Program-made: the position numbers and the translations under genes | The notes under the pieces: generated by a model | What the model was told of the DNA's origin: nothing | The model's database searches: none | What the model saw: the letters and a program-made list of their open reading frames with translations, nothing else | Part shown: positions 16,633 through 25,124 of the stretch, piece after piece | How the letters are laid out: every line of letters begins with the position of its first letter | Position numbering within the stretch: position 1 is the first letter of the stretch | From: Williamsia sp. | GTDB lineage: Bacteria; Bacteroidota; Bacteroidia; Chitinophagales; Chitinophagaceae | DNA length: 64,000 nt | Direction: 5' to 3' | Assembly: GCA_015069695.1 (NCBI GenBank) | Contig: JADCRZ010000010.1 | Location: forward strand, 135,191 to 199,190

Positions 16633-17747
16633 GAACGCTCCGTTTTATTCTGCAAAAAGAGTTCAAACAAATTTTCCGCAACCCGGCTATCCTGCGGATC
16701 ATCCTGGCAATGCCGGTTTCGCAGCTGTTTATACTACCCTGGGCAGCGGATTATGAAACCAAAGGGATCAACCTGTCGGTGGTTGACCAGGATCATAGCC
16801 CTGTCAGCAGCCGGTTGTTGTCAAAGATCACTGCATCCGGTTATTTTAAACTGGCAAGCTATCCGTCATCCTACCGCGCAGCCGCAGCAGAAGTAGAAAA
16901 AAATCAGGCAGACATCATCCTGCAAATCCCGGCACATTTTGAAAAAGACCTGGTAAGGCAGCAGCAGGCTTCGCTGTTCCTGGCTGCCAATTCCATCAAC
17001 GGCACCAAGGCAGTGCTGGGTTCGGCCTACCTGCAAAGCATCCTGGCCGATTACAACAACCAGCTGCGGCAGGAATGGACGCCCTTCCCGCGTATGAATG
17101 CGGAAGCCAGGATACAAGTACTTTCGGCCAATTGGTACAACCCGCGCATGAACTACCGGTTCTTTATGGTACCGGGCATCCTGGTTGTACTGGTAACCAT
17201 GATCGGTTGTTTTCTGGCTGCCATGAATATTGTACGGGAAAAAGAAATCGGCACCATTGAGCAGATCAATGTAACCCCGATCCGCAAACACCATTTTATT
17301 ATTGGCAAGCTTGTTCCTTTCTGGGTGATTGGATTGGTTGTCCTTAGCATTGGCATGTTTATATCCTGGGCGCTGTATGGGATCGTGCCGGCCGGCAGCT
17401 TTCTTACAATTTATTTGTTTTCCGGCGTTTACCTGCTGGCGATTCTTGGACTTGGTTTATTGGTCTCTACCGTATGTTCTACACAGCAGCAGGCGATGCT
17501 CGTATCTTTTTTTCTGCTGATGACATTTATCCTGCTGGGTGGTTTGTTCACGCCCATAGAAAGCATGCCAAACTGGGCCCGGTGGCTCACGCGGGCCAAC
17601 CCTGTTGCTTATTTTATTGACGTGACCAGGAGAGTTATTTTGAAAGGAAGCAGTTTGCGCGACATCATGCCGCAGCTCCTGACCATGCTGGGTTTTGCCG
17701 TCTTGTTAAACGGATGGGCTGTATTAAGCTATCGAAAAACGGCTTAA
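16629..17747 (+). CDS. ABC-2 type permease (YbhR-like)
   Basis: A 372-residue partner of the preceding permease with the same layout: an N-terminal helix (ILRIILAMPVSQLFILPWA), a periplasmic domain, and a five-helix region starting FFMVPGILVVLVTMIGCFLAAMNIVREKEIGTIEQINVTP with the EKEIGTIE motif. It is the last gene of the tetR operon and is followed by an intrinsic terminator 19 bases after the stop. Confidence 0.9.
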   Translation: MRTLRFILQKEFKQIFRNPAILRIILAMPVSQLFILPWAADYETKGINLSVVDQDHSPVSSRLLSKITASGYFKLASYPSSYRAAAAEVEKNQADIILQIPAHFEKDLVRQQQASLFLAANSINGTKAVLGSAYLQSILADYNNQLRQEWTPFPRMNAEARIQVLSANWYNPRMNYRFFMVPGILVVLVTMIGCFLAAMNIVREKEIGTIEQINVTPIRKHHFIIGKLVPFWVIGLVVLSIGMFISWALYGIVPAGSFLTIYLFSGVYLLAILGLGLLVSTVCSTQQQAMLVSFFLLMTFILLGGLFTPIESMPNWARWLTRANPVAYFIDVTRRVILKGSSLRDIMPQLLTMLGFAVLLNGWAVLSYRKTA

Positions 17748-17766
17748 CAAGCTTTATCGCTTTTTT

Positions 17767-17790
17767 CCCCGCTTCATGCGGGGTTTTCTT
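17767..17790 (+). terminator. Rho-independent terminator of the efflux operon
   Basis: Stem CCCCGC (17767-17772) with GCGGGG (17778-17783), loop TTCAT, then TTTTCTT. It ends the seven-gene tetR-to-permease unit. Confidence 0.85.
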
Positions 17791-17871
17791 CAGCTCACGC
17801 GCTATGCATTGTGGGCGTGCATCGATTTGATAGAAGTTTGCGCATCGAAACAAACACAACAAACTCAAACG

Positions 17872-18441
17872 ATGAACAACAAATTTAACATGCAAAAATT
17901 AGCAATTTCCCTGGCCGTTCTTTTGGTCTTTTCCATTTCAGCAACCAGCTGCAGCAAAGACAGTACCGCAACTTCTACCGACCCTGTTCAAGGCGTTCAC
18001 AAGGTAGATCCCCGGATCGTGGGCAAATGGATGTGGACCAAAGGCAGTGATGGCGCTTACTACGACAACAACGGTGTTTATAAAGGTTCTGCATACGGCT
18101 TTGCCTGGTTGTATACAATCAATGCAGATGGCTCCGGAACCGCATACAGCCATGTTTATTCTACCATAGGCATCGGAACAGGCCTGGAAGTAAACATTTC
18201 TTACAAGGGCTTTTATGAAACAGACGACCAGGGACACCTGGGCTTCTTTCCTACAAGCGGCACCTACCAATCTACCAGCGGCGAGAACCGTGCCCTGCGG
18301 GCAGATGAGCTGTGGAATACCAAAACCAATACCGGAAGAAGTTTTGTAAACCAGCAGCTGGTCTTTACGACACAAGGCAACAGGACTTGCTTTCAGGTTA
18401 CCTCCAGCAACGGCGTTACAGATACATTCTTCAAACAGTAA
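17872..18441 (+). CDS. Small secreted lipoprotein of unknown function
   Basis: A 189-residue protein with a lipoprotein signal (KLAISLAVLLVFSISATSC, lipid Cys near residue 26) followed by a Ser/Thr-rich linker. The rest holds IVGKWMWTKGSDGAYYDNNG and short beta-strand segments resembling lipocalin-like Bacteroidota lipoproteins (GKW... near the N-terminus, FYETDDQGHLGFF in the middle). No enzyme motif is visible. The ATG at 17872 is chosen for the signal peptide. It is monocistronic, between two terminators. Confidence 0.7.
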   Translation: MNNKFNMQKLAISLAVLLVFSISATSCSKDSTATSTDPVQGVHKVDPRIVGKWMWTKGSDGAYYDNNGVYKGSAYGFAWLYTINADGSGTAYSHVYSTIGIGTGLEVNISYKGFYETDDQGHLGFFPTSGTYQSTSGENRALRADELWNTKTNTGRSFVNQQLVFTTQGNRTCFQVTSSNGVTDTFFKQ

Positions 18442-18463
18442 AGAAAGAACACAATCCATCACC

Positions 18464-18513
18464 CTAAAAAGAAAAATGACAACAGTCTGTGCTGTTGTCA
18501 TTTTTCTTTTTAG
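18464..18513. terminator. Long bidirectional hairpin terminator
   Basis: A 22-bp perfect stem (18464-18485 with 18492-18513), 6-base loop. The outer arm is A-rich on the left and T-rich on the right, so it can end transcription from both sides: the lipoprotein gene on the plus strand and the histidine kinase on the minus strand. Confidence 0.8.
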
Positions 18514-18602
18514 CAGGATCCTCCTTAAATCATTTGCGCAGGAATGCAATGGTTGTGTATCCATAGCAGCACACACAGACCCGGATGAATAAAACTATTC
18601 GC

Positions 18603-20675
18603 TTACCGCAAGGGGAAATACACAAAGAATTGAGCGCCTCTATCCACTTCGCTTTTTGCGGTTATATATCCGGAATGTATTTCCATGATCTTTCTGCAAA
18701 GTGCCAGGCCGATGCCGGTACCCTTGAATGCCTGCTTGTCGTGCAGGCGCTGGAACATGGCAAAGATCAGGTTTGCATACTGCTGGTCGAAGCCGATGCC
18801 ATTATCTGAAACAACGATCTCGGTGTACAACCCGTCTGCCAGTCCTGGAGGAGGATTGACGCAAGCTGCTTTTGGAACGGTCTGCGATGAAACCCGGATA
18901 TGGGGCTGGCCGGTACTGAATTTCAGGGCATTGCCGATCAGGTTAAGAAACAATTGGTGTACCAGCAAAGGAACAGCAGGGATCACCGGGAGTTGCTCAC
19001 TTGTTATCTCTGCTTTTTTCTCTTCGATCAGTAATTCGAAATCTGTTTTTACTTCCTGCAGGACCTTGTTCAGGTCTGTAGCAACCACTTGCCCCACCTC
19101 TTTTGAAATACGGCTGTAATTCAGGACAGACCTGATCAGATCTGCCATCCTGGATGCAGAAGAGTTTATCTTTTCGAGGTATTTATCAAGCAGGGCCTTA
19201 TCATCCAGGTTTTTCCTCGTCAGTTCGGAGAACAGCTGGATTTTACGCAGGGGCTCCTGCAGGTCGTGCGAGGCCAGGTAAGCAAACTGTTCAAGTTCTT
19301 TGTTCTTGGCTTCCAGTTCCGCCGTGTACTGCTGCATCTTGTCGTGGGCGTACTTTAGTTCTGTAAGGTCACGGGTTACTTTGGAAAAACCGATGACAGA
19401 GCTGTCTGCTGCATGGAGGGCGGTTATAACGATGCTGCCCCAGAAAACCGACCCGTCTTTTCTTACGCGCCAGCCTTCATGCAGCGCTTTGCCCCGCAGC
19501 CTGGCTTCTTCCAGCAGGCTGTCCGGCAATCCGCGCTCGCGATCTCCCTGCGTATAAAATACCCGGAAGTTCTTACCAATGGCTTCCTTGAATGTATATC
19601 CTTTAATGGCTTCTGCGCCTGCGTTCCAGTTTTCGATGTCTCCTTTTTCATTGAGCAGGATAATAGCATAATCCTGCACTTCTTCCACCATCTTGTGATA
19701 TCGCTCCTCGCTTTTCTGCAGCGCTTCGTTCTTTAGCCGGAGTTCCTCTGTAAAGTTCTTTAACCGGTCATCGGCGATCTTTTGCGTTGTAAGATCACGC
19801 GTTACCTTGGTAAAGCCGATGATGTTATTGTCTTTGTCGTGCAGGGCTGTAATGGTGATGCTGCCCCAGAATTTTGTGCCGTCTTTACAGACACGCCAGC
19901 CCTCATGCACCGCTCTGCCTTCCCGGGCTGCTGTTTCCAGCAGTTGATCAGGCAGTTTGCGCGCGATGTCTTCAGGAAGATAAAATAGGCTAAAATGTTT
20001 TCCAACCGCTTCTGACTCAGTGTACTTTTTAATTTTCTCTGCGCCCTTGTTCATGTGTACGATAAAGCCATTTTGATCCAGCAGTATAATAGAATAATCC
20101 TGTACTTCATCTACCATTTTGCGGTACTGCTCTTCACTTTTTTCCAGCTCTTCCGGTCTACGCCGGTGCATGGCCGTGTCTTCACCTGCCTGTTGCGCCC
20201 CGGACGCTGTTCCTGCCTGCTCAGTGCTGATTTCTACAGCTGTTCCAAACAACCGGTCAGCTTTGCCTTCCCCGTTGAAAAAAGCTCTTCCAGTTACTCT
20301 AATCCTGTGCAGAGATCCATCTGGCCAAACGACCCTGGCCTGGTACAACAGGTTACCTGTTTCCATTGCCGTATAGAGGGCTTGCTTTACCTTATCCTGG
20401 TCATCCGGGTACACGCGGTTCTCAAAATGATGCCGGGCAAGACCTGCAGCGTCCGTATAGCCGTATATAGATGCCAGGCGATCTGAATACTCGAAATGGT
20501 CTTCCTGCGAAAGATCCCATTCAAACACGCCAATGCCAGCGATTTCCAACGCCAGTCGTTCCGGACTTGCCTCCTCCTGTATATTTTGCGGCCTGCTTCC
20601 GCTTATTATATGGGTAGCGGCCGCATCAACTTCTTTCTTACGCATACCATCTAAGGTATCACTTTTTGGCTTCAT
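18603..20675 (-). CDS. Soluble PAS-PAS-PAS sensor histidine kinase
   Basis: A 690-residue kinase without membrane helices, so it should sense a cytoplasmic signal. PAS1 spans about 44-150, PAS2 180-296 and PAS3 321-438. PAS2 and PAS3 are close copies (SEEQYRKMVDEVQDYSIIL against SEERYHKMVEEVQDYAIIL; both end IIGF/VIGF then KVTRDLT). After a coiled coil comes HisKA with the H-box SHDLQEPLRKI (His470), then the HATPase domain with NLIGNALKFS, DNGIGF and GTGIGLALCRKI. No response regulator gene is adjacent, so its partner is elsewhere. Transcription ends at the shared long hairpin. Confidence 0.92.
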   Translation of the reverse strand: MKPKSDTLDGMRKKEVDAAATHIISGSRPQNIQEEASPERLALEIAGIGVFEWDLSQEDHFEYSDRLASIYGYTDAAGLARHHFENRVYPDDQDKVKQALYTAMETGNLLYQARVVWPDGSLHRIRVTGRAFFNGEGKADRLFGTAVEISTEQAGTASGAQQAGEDTAMHRRRPEELEKSEEQYRKMVDEVQDYSIILLDQNGFIVHMNKGAEKIKKYTESEAVGKHFSLFYLPEDIARKLPDQLLETAAREGRAVHEGWRVCKDGTKFWGSITITALHDKDNNIIGFTKVTRDLTTQKIADDRLKNFTEELRLKNEALQKSEERYHKMVEEVQDYAIILLNEKGDIENWNAGAEAIKGYTFKEAIGKNFRVFYTQGDRERGLPDSLLEEARLRGKALHEGWRVRKDGSVFWGSIVITALHAADSSVIGFSKVTRDLTELKYAHDKMQQYTAELEAKNKELEQFAYLASHDLQEPLRKIQLFSELTRKNLDDKALLDKYLEKINSSASRMADLIRSVLNYSRISKEVGQVVATDLNKVLQEVKTDFELLIEEKKAEITSEQLPVIPAVPLLVHQLFLNLIGNALKFSTGQPHIRVSSQTVPKAACVNPPPGLADGLYTEIVVSDNGIGFDQQYANLIFAMFQRLHDKQAFKGTGIGLALCRKIMEIHSGYITAKSEVDRGAQFFVYFPLR

Positions 20676-21264
20676 AGAGCTTGATTTAGGGTTCTATGAG
20701 CCTGCCAAACGCCTCGTTAGGTTGGTTAAACTGGAGGACTTAACCGGGGAAGCATCTGCACAAAACCTCTTGCAAACATGGGTAGTATGCTTGTCTATCC
20801 ATGCAGAAAACGGGTACAGCTTGGTCTGTTGCAAATGCCTTGCTTCCCTGATCCGGAGCAGGCACCACATTCCATTCATGTTTTTTAAACTACATATCAT
20901 CACATATTCTCAGTTTACAGCAAAAGTTGATGGCTCTCACTCTGATGGGTAAACGGAGATCCGGCAGATAAAAGAGCCGGAAAAATCCAACCTTTGGTTC
21001 CAAAATCTCTATAACAAAAAAAGGAAAAATTAATTGTGAGCAGGCAGTTTTAAAAGTATTTACCACTACCGTTAATTGTTTTCAGCTATAACTTCATACA
21101 AGTTTTTATACAACCAAGGCAAATCAGAAAAATAAGGAAAGAAGGATTTTTACAGCCAGTCTGTGCTGGCCTTCAGTTATCATGAACATGCACCCGAAGT
21201 AAGAATTCCCCCCTGTTATTTATCTCTTTTTTCATCGAAGCGGAGGTTGACAAAGCTGCCCCTG
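20676..21264. other. Intergenic stretch with no gene recognised
   Basis: About 590 bases between the kinase start and a permease remnant. The short open frames here show no domain, signal peptide or codon pattern. The promoter of the kinase is presumably in the left part. The right part becomes A/T-rich (20,940-21,230). Confidence 0.6.
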
Positions 21265-21357
21265 TTATTCAGTCTTCAGGCTCTTTACAGGATCCGCAAC
21301 TGCTGCCTTCACTGCCTGGAAACCGGTGGTTAGTTGTGTAATACCAATAAAATGCAT
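21265..21357 (-). pseudogene. C-terminal remnant of an ABC permease (MacB/FtsX-like)
   Basis: On the minus strand, 29 codons plus a stop read FIGITQLTTGFQAVKAAVADP, then VKSLKTE. This is the conserved end of Bacteroidota MacB/FtsX-type ABC permeases, in which a last helix is followed by AxKAAxANPVKSLRxE. Nothing of the remaining ~770 residues precedes it; the DUF3179 stop lies only 24 bases away. It appears to be a deletion scar. Identification rests on recognition of the motif. Confidence 0.5.
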
Positions 21358-21381
21358 CGTCAGGTGCTTTGATCGAATCAT

Positions 21382-22560
21382 CTACTTTTCTGTAGTTGGA
21401 TGAAAGGTCTTCCATGAATGCCAGAACTCCTGGGAAGCCTGCACAGGTTGCAGCCGGGCTCCCTGCATGCTGCCACTTACACAGATGCCGCTCATGGTCC
21501 AGGTTGAACCGGTATTTGCGTCTTTGAGCAATTGCAGTTTGTCTGGTCCTTCAAAGTGCAGCACGGAGCCGTTCACAAGCCGGCTCCAGGCATGAAAAGA
21601 AGCTGTGTCACTTTCCAGTACAACAAGCAAAGGCAAGCCGGGAAGCGAGTCCTGGATGATTTGTTCCTTTACCAGCTCATTCCAATCGTAGGCTTTGGCC
21701 GCATCGCCATGCGCTATACCGATTACCCAGGATTTAGGCTTCCAGGAAAGCGAGTCGCGTTTCTCCAGCGAGCTCTTGATGGTTCCCCTGTCAAAGTCTG
21801 CCAGGTCCTTGTACGATTTATTGAACGCAGTATCCGGTTGCAGCACGGTTGATGTTGGGTGCAGACGCAACCAGGCTGCCAGGCTCATTTGCTGCGAAGG
21901 AATCTCCTGTAAATGTTTTCCTTTTGAGGGCCCTGTAATCGCTTCACCGGAAACCTGCCGCCACCAGCTTTTTGTTGAAGCGTCTTCAAACATGGCATTG
22001 AAATGATCCATGCCTACCAGGCGGAAGGTTTCATTCTTTCCATCCACAAGCGGGCTGAACACACGACCCGTGCGGCATACGGTGCAGTACGTTACCATTA
22101 CAGGCTGCCCACCAACGGTGTCTCTTACCTGGTGGTGGTAACCAATCAACTGGATGGGGTAGGATTTTGCTTCCCCGTTGATTTCCACTCCCACTACTAA
22201 TTTATCCTTGCTGACCTTGTTGGTACTGGCGGAAGAAAAGCTTTTAACGCGGGGCTGATAAAATATCTTCGCAGCCAAAAACCTGAAATTAAAGTAGTAA
22301 AATACAACGCCATAAAGCAACAATCCACCTGCCAGCAGCAACTTGCGCCATAACTTTCGCTGCCGCAGCACCTGCATGGCAGGATATGCGATGACAGCAA
22401 GCAGCAATAACCGGAGCCATCCTAAGTTCTGGTCGAGCCAATAGGCAACCGCTACGGTGTTTCTTTGCTGGCTGCCGGGAAAGGGCATGATAAAATATAC
22501 ACGAAGGATTTCGGCAGCAATTAATAAAATCAACCCAAGAATTAAGATAAAAGTTCTCAT
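21382..22560 (-). CDS. DUF3179 membrane-anchored protein
   Basis: A 392-residue protein. The N-terminal ~95 residues hold three hydrophobic helices (RTFILILGLILLIAAEIL, then WLRLLLLAVIAYPAMQVL, then LLLAGGLLLYGVVFYY). The rest is a DUF3179 domain: VVGVEINGEAKSYPIQLIGYHHQVRD, then VTYCTVCRTGRVF with a CxxC pair (Cys159, Cys162), and SWWRQVSGEAITGPSKG. The family function is unknown. The ATG at 22560 starts directly at the first helix. It is the last gene of a six-gene minus-strand block with three CMD proteins, a TonB receptor and an MFS transporter, 49 bases from the previous gene. Confidence 0.85.
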   Translation of the reverse strand: MRTFILILGLILLIAAEILRVYFIMPFPGSQQRNTVAVAYWLDQNLGWLRLLLLAVIAYPAMQVLRQRKLWRKLLLAGGLLLYGVVFYYFNFRFLAAKIFYQPRVKSFSSASTNKVSKDKLVVGVEINGEAKSYPIQLIGYHHQVRDTVGGQPVMVTYCTVCRTGRVFSPLVDGKNETFRLVGMDHFNAMFEDASTKSWWRQVSGEAITGPSKGKHLQEIPSQQMSLAAWLRLHPTSTVLQPDTAFNKSYKDLADFDRGTIKSSLEKRDSLSWKPKSWVIGIAHGDAAKAYDWNELVKEQIIQDSLPGLPLLVVLESDTASFHAWSRLVNGSVLHFEGPDKLQLLKDANTGSTWTMSGICVSGSMQGARLQPVQASQEFWHSWKTFHPTTEK

Positions 22561-22609
22561 CAGTGCGCAATTAGAAGAGTAGGTGGATTGTTTGAATGGA
22601 AAGGACCGG

Positions 22610-23161
22610 CTATTTGTACAAATCAAAATCAAGATAACCTTCAGCAGCCCGCTGGGGTGCGCGGTTAATATAAAATTGCCGGTCTTGCGGCGCCCAGGTT
22701 CCCAGTCCGTCTACATACCGGTTAAACATGCAGAATGCGGCGGCAATGAGCACGGTGTCGTGGATCTCGCGGTCTGTTGCGCCTTCCTCCCTTGCGGCTT
22801 CAATCTGTTGCAAGGCAACCTGTTTGCCGCCCTTTTGTACGCTACCGGCAATCGCAAGCAGGGCTTTCATTTTAGACGACAGGTCAGAAGCAGCAAAGTC
22901 TTTCTTCAGTACATCAATTTTATCCCTGTTGCATTCCAGGTAGTGGCCGGCCAGGGCACCGTGCACATTTTGGCAAAAAAAACAATCGTTCAGGTAAGAA
23001 ACGTATGTGCCGATCAGTTCCCGTTCCCCGCGGGTCAGCGTGTTGTCGTCATCACGCAGTAGAACTTCCGCCAGCTCATTCAAGGGTCTTGCTGTTTCCG
23101 GCCGGTAAGCCATGGGTCCCCGGATGCCGGGCAATTCATTTTTCAGATCAATGTAAGCCAT
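22610..23161 (-). CDS. Carboxymuconolactone decarboxylase/AhpD-like protein, copy 1
   Basis: A 183-residue CMD-family protein of the peroxidase-related type. The redox motif CFFCQNVH (Cys60, Cys63, His67) follows ERELIGTYVSYLND. The C-terminal half has the conserved ATDREIHDTVLIAAAFCMFNRYVDGL. AhpD relatives use CxxC-His as a proton relay and thiol catalyst. The ATG at 23161 aligns with both sister proteins; a longer frame reaching 23302 overlaps the neighbour and is rejected. It is third of three paralogues in the block, 17 bases after copy 2. Confidence 0.88.
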   Translation of the reverse strand: MAYIDLKNELPGIRGPMAYRPETARPLNELAEVLLRDDDNTLTRGERELIGTYVSYLNDCFFCQNVHGALAGHYLECNRDKIDVLKKDFAASDLSSKMKALLAIAGSVQKGGKQVALQQIEAAREEGATDREIHDTVLIAAAFCMFNRYVDGLGTWAPQDRQFYINRAPQRAAEGYLDFDLYK

Positions 23162-23178
23162 AGCAGGTTGTTTGAAAT

Positions 23179-23727
23179 TTAAGAAACAGGTGTGGGTAAA
23201 ACATAGCCTTTTGTTGCCATCCGCTCGCCCATGGCGGCATAGGCTTCCGGTTCCGTAGGTGTGAAGCTTGCCAAGCCGTCTACGTACCGGTTGAACATGC
23301 AAAAGGTGGCGGCTATCAACACGGTGTCATGAATTTCACGGTCGTTTGCGCCGTGTGCTCTTGCAGCCGCTACGTCTTCCTCCGTAACTTCTTTGCCAAG
23401 CACCTGCACTTTGCCAGCAATGTGGAGCAGGGCTTTCAACTTTTCGGTTACAGGTGCCCGTTGCATGTCGGCCAGTACTCCGTCAACCACGCCCGCATCG
23501 GTACCGTACAAACAACGGGCAGCGGCAGCATGGCTGTTGCAGCAGAAAAAACATTCATTGCGGTGTGAAACATAGGCTGCTATCAGCTCGCGGTCAGCCT
23601 CGCTCAGCGGCGATTCACCCCGCAACAGCACTTGCGCCAGCTCGTACAAGTACTGACCGGTTTCCGGCCGGAACATGACCAGGGAACGGATTCCCGGAAC
23701 GCCTTCAGGAACTTGAATATGTGCCAT
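23179..23727 (-). CDS. Carboxymuconolactone decarboxylase/AhpD-like protein, copy 2
   Basis: A 182-residue paralogue of its neighbour. It shares the N-terminal PGIRSLVMFRPETG frame, LSEADRELIAAYVSHRNE, the CFFCCNSH motif (Cys59, Cys62, His66, with an extra Cys63) and the C-terminal ANDREIHDTVLIAATFCMFNRYVDGL. It lies between the MFS gene and copy 1. The three copies differ across most positions, so this is old duplication rather than a recent repeat. The substrate is unknown. Confidence 0.88.
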   Translation of the reverse strand: MAHIQVPEGVPGIRSLVMFRPETGQYLYELAQVLLRGESPLSEADRELIAAYVSHRNECFFCCNSHAAAARCLYGTDAGVVDGVLADMQRAPVTEKLKALLHIAGKVQVLGKEVTEEDVAAARAHGANDREIHDTVLIAATFCMFNRYVDGLASFTPTEPEAYAAMGERMATKGYVLPTPVS

Positions 23728-23783
23728 AGAACTAAATTTTAAGATGATTGATGATCCTGTTTAAAAAAGTTGCAGGAAATGGT

Positions 23784-25067
23784 TTACACTGTTGTGGGTT
23801 TGTGTTTTAAAAACAGCACCGCAAAAAGTCCTACCACAAAGACCAGGGAAAAAAGAAAAATAGCATTTCCATAACCACCCAGCGAGGCTACCAGCACGCC
23901 AACAAACAGCACGGCTGTACCGGTAAACAACCGGCCGATGTTAAAGCAAAAACCCGTGGCGGTGGCGCGCAGCGTGCGGGGGAAAAGGTGCGGAATGTAG
24001 ATGGACAAAACACCCTGGCTGACTCCGAAAAAGAAAGCCAGCACAGCTATTTCAGTGTACACAATACCTGAAAAATGTGAATTGGTTTTAAAAAGCAGGA
24101 ACGACAGCAAGGTGCAAACGGCAAAGCAGGCGATCATGGCCCGCTGGTTGCCAATGGCTTTGCTAAACCAGCCTGATACAAATCCGCCGGTTAGTCCGCC
24201 CATGCCCATCAGCATCATGCTCAGGCCCCGCTCCTTCTGCGCATCATGCCCTGAAAGCAAGCTTTGTACCCAGGTGGGAAGCCAGGAAAAGATCGCCCAA
24301 AGACCAATAAGCATGGTGCCGAAAGTCAACGATCCAATCAGGAGGTCACGGCGATGGGCAGCCGAAAAAAGATCAGCCGTCCAGTGCCCCCTCCCATTCT
24401 CCCCCTGCTTTGATCCGTTTGGTGGTTCTTCTAGCAGCCAGGTTCCCAGCAGCGCCAGTGCAAGCGGAATCAATCCTACCAGGAAACCTTGCCGCCAGGA
24501 TGATACAATGTAGTTGATCAGACCGGCGGAAAAAATTCCTACGGGAATACCGATAGACAAAATACCTGTAAAAACGGCCCTTGACTTCTCGGGCCATACT
24601 TCACTTAGCAGGGTGAACGAGATAACCAGCACACCACCCACACCAAAGCCGCTTGCAAAGCGGCAGAACACGATGCTCTCCCAGTTGTGCATCAAGCCGG
24701 TTAAAGAAGTAGCCAGTCCATAGCAGGCAACAGCAAGCAGCAAGGATTTTTTTCTGCCTATCCGGTCACTGATCACCCCCCACAGAAAGCCACCGATCGC
24801 CCAACCGAAAATAAACAAGGCATTGATGTAGGCGCTGATCCTGTTGAGCTGTTCGGCATCGCGGCTGCCCAGCAGGTCTCTGACCGCTACAGGCAAATAA
24901 ACCGACATCAGCGTGGAAACCGTTCCGCCCAGCATGCTGCTTAAAAAGCACAGTACAAACAGTCCCACATGCATGCGGTTGATGCCGGTTGACGCCGTGT
25001 GTACGGTATTTTCGATTACAGAGGTTGGAAAAACACCTGTTTTAACTGTATCTCCATTTGCGTTCAT
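23784..25067 (-). CDS. MFS transporter (12 helices, metabolite:H+ symporter type)
   Basis: A 427-residue inner-membrane transporter. The MFS loop motif appears as GVISDRIGRKKSLLL after helix 2, with RFASGFGVGGVLVISFTLLSEVWPEKSRAVFTG around helices 4 and 5, as in aromatic-acid or nicotinate-type symporters. Helices are regular through FIFLVYA-like C-terminal segments. The ATG at 25067 is preferred: the longer frame to 25124 adds a poorly conserved tail and runs up to the TonB receptor stop. Location between the TonB receptor and CMD genes suggests that it moves the receptor's substrate, or its product, across the inner membrane. Confidence 0.87.
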   Translation of the reverse strand: MNANGDTVKTGVFPTSVIENTVHTASTGINRMHVGLFVLCFLSSMLGGTVSTLMSVYLPVAVRDLLGSRDAEQLNRISAYINALFIFGWAIGGFLWGVISDRIGRKKSLLLAVACYGLATSLTGLMHNWESIVFCRFASGFGVGGVLVISFTLLSEVWPEKSRAVFTGILSIGIPVGIFSAGLINYIVSSWRQGFLVGLIPLALALLGTWLLEEPPNGSKQGENGRGHWTADLFSAAHRRDLLIGSLTFGTMLIGLWAIFSWLPTWVQSLLSGHDAQKERGLSMMLMGMGGLTGGFVSGWFSKAIGNQRAMIACFAVCTLLSFLLFKTNSHFSGIVYTEIAVLAFFFGVSQGVLSIYIPHLFPRTLRATATGFCFNIGRLFTGTAVLFVGVLVASLGGYGNAIFLFSLVFVVGLFAVLFLKHKPTTV

Positions 25068-25124
25068 GCTTTTACGTATTAAATGTAAAAAGGGAAATAG
25101 CCGGCACACAGGCCAGCTACCCAT

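Noticed and set aside
20533..20952. A 139-codon plus-strand frame divergent to the kinase
   Set aside because: Most of it is antisense to the kinase N-terminus; the rest has no protein features.
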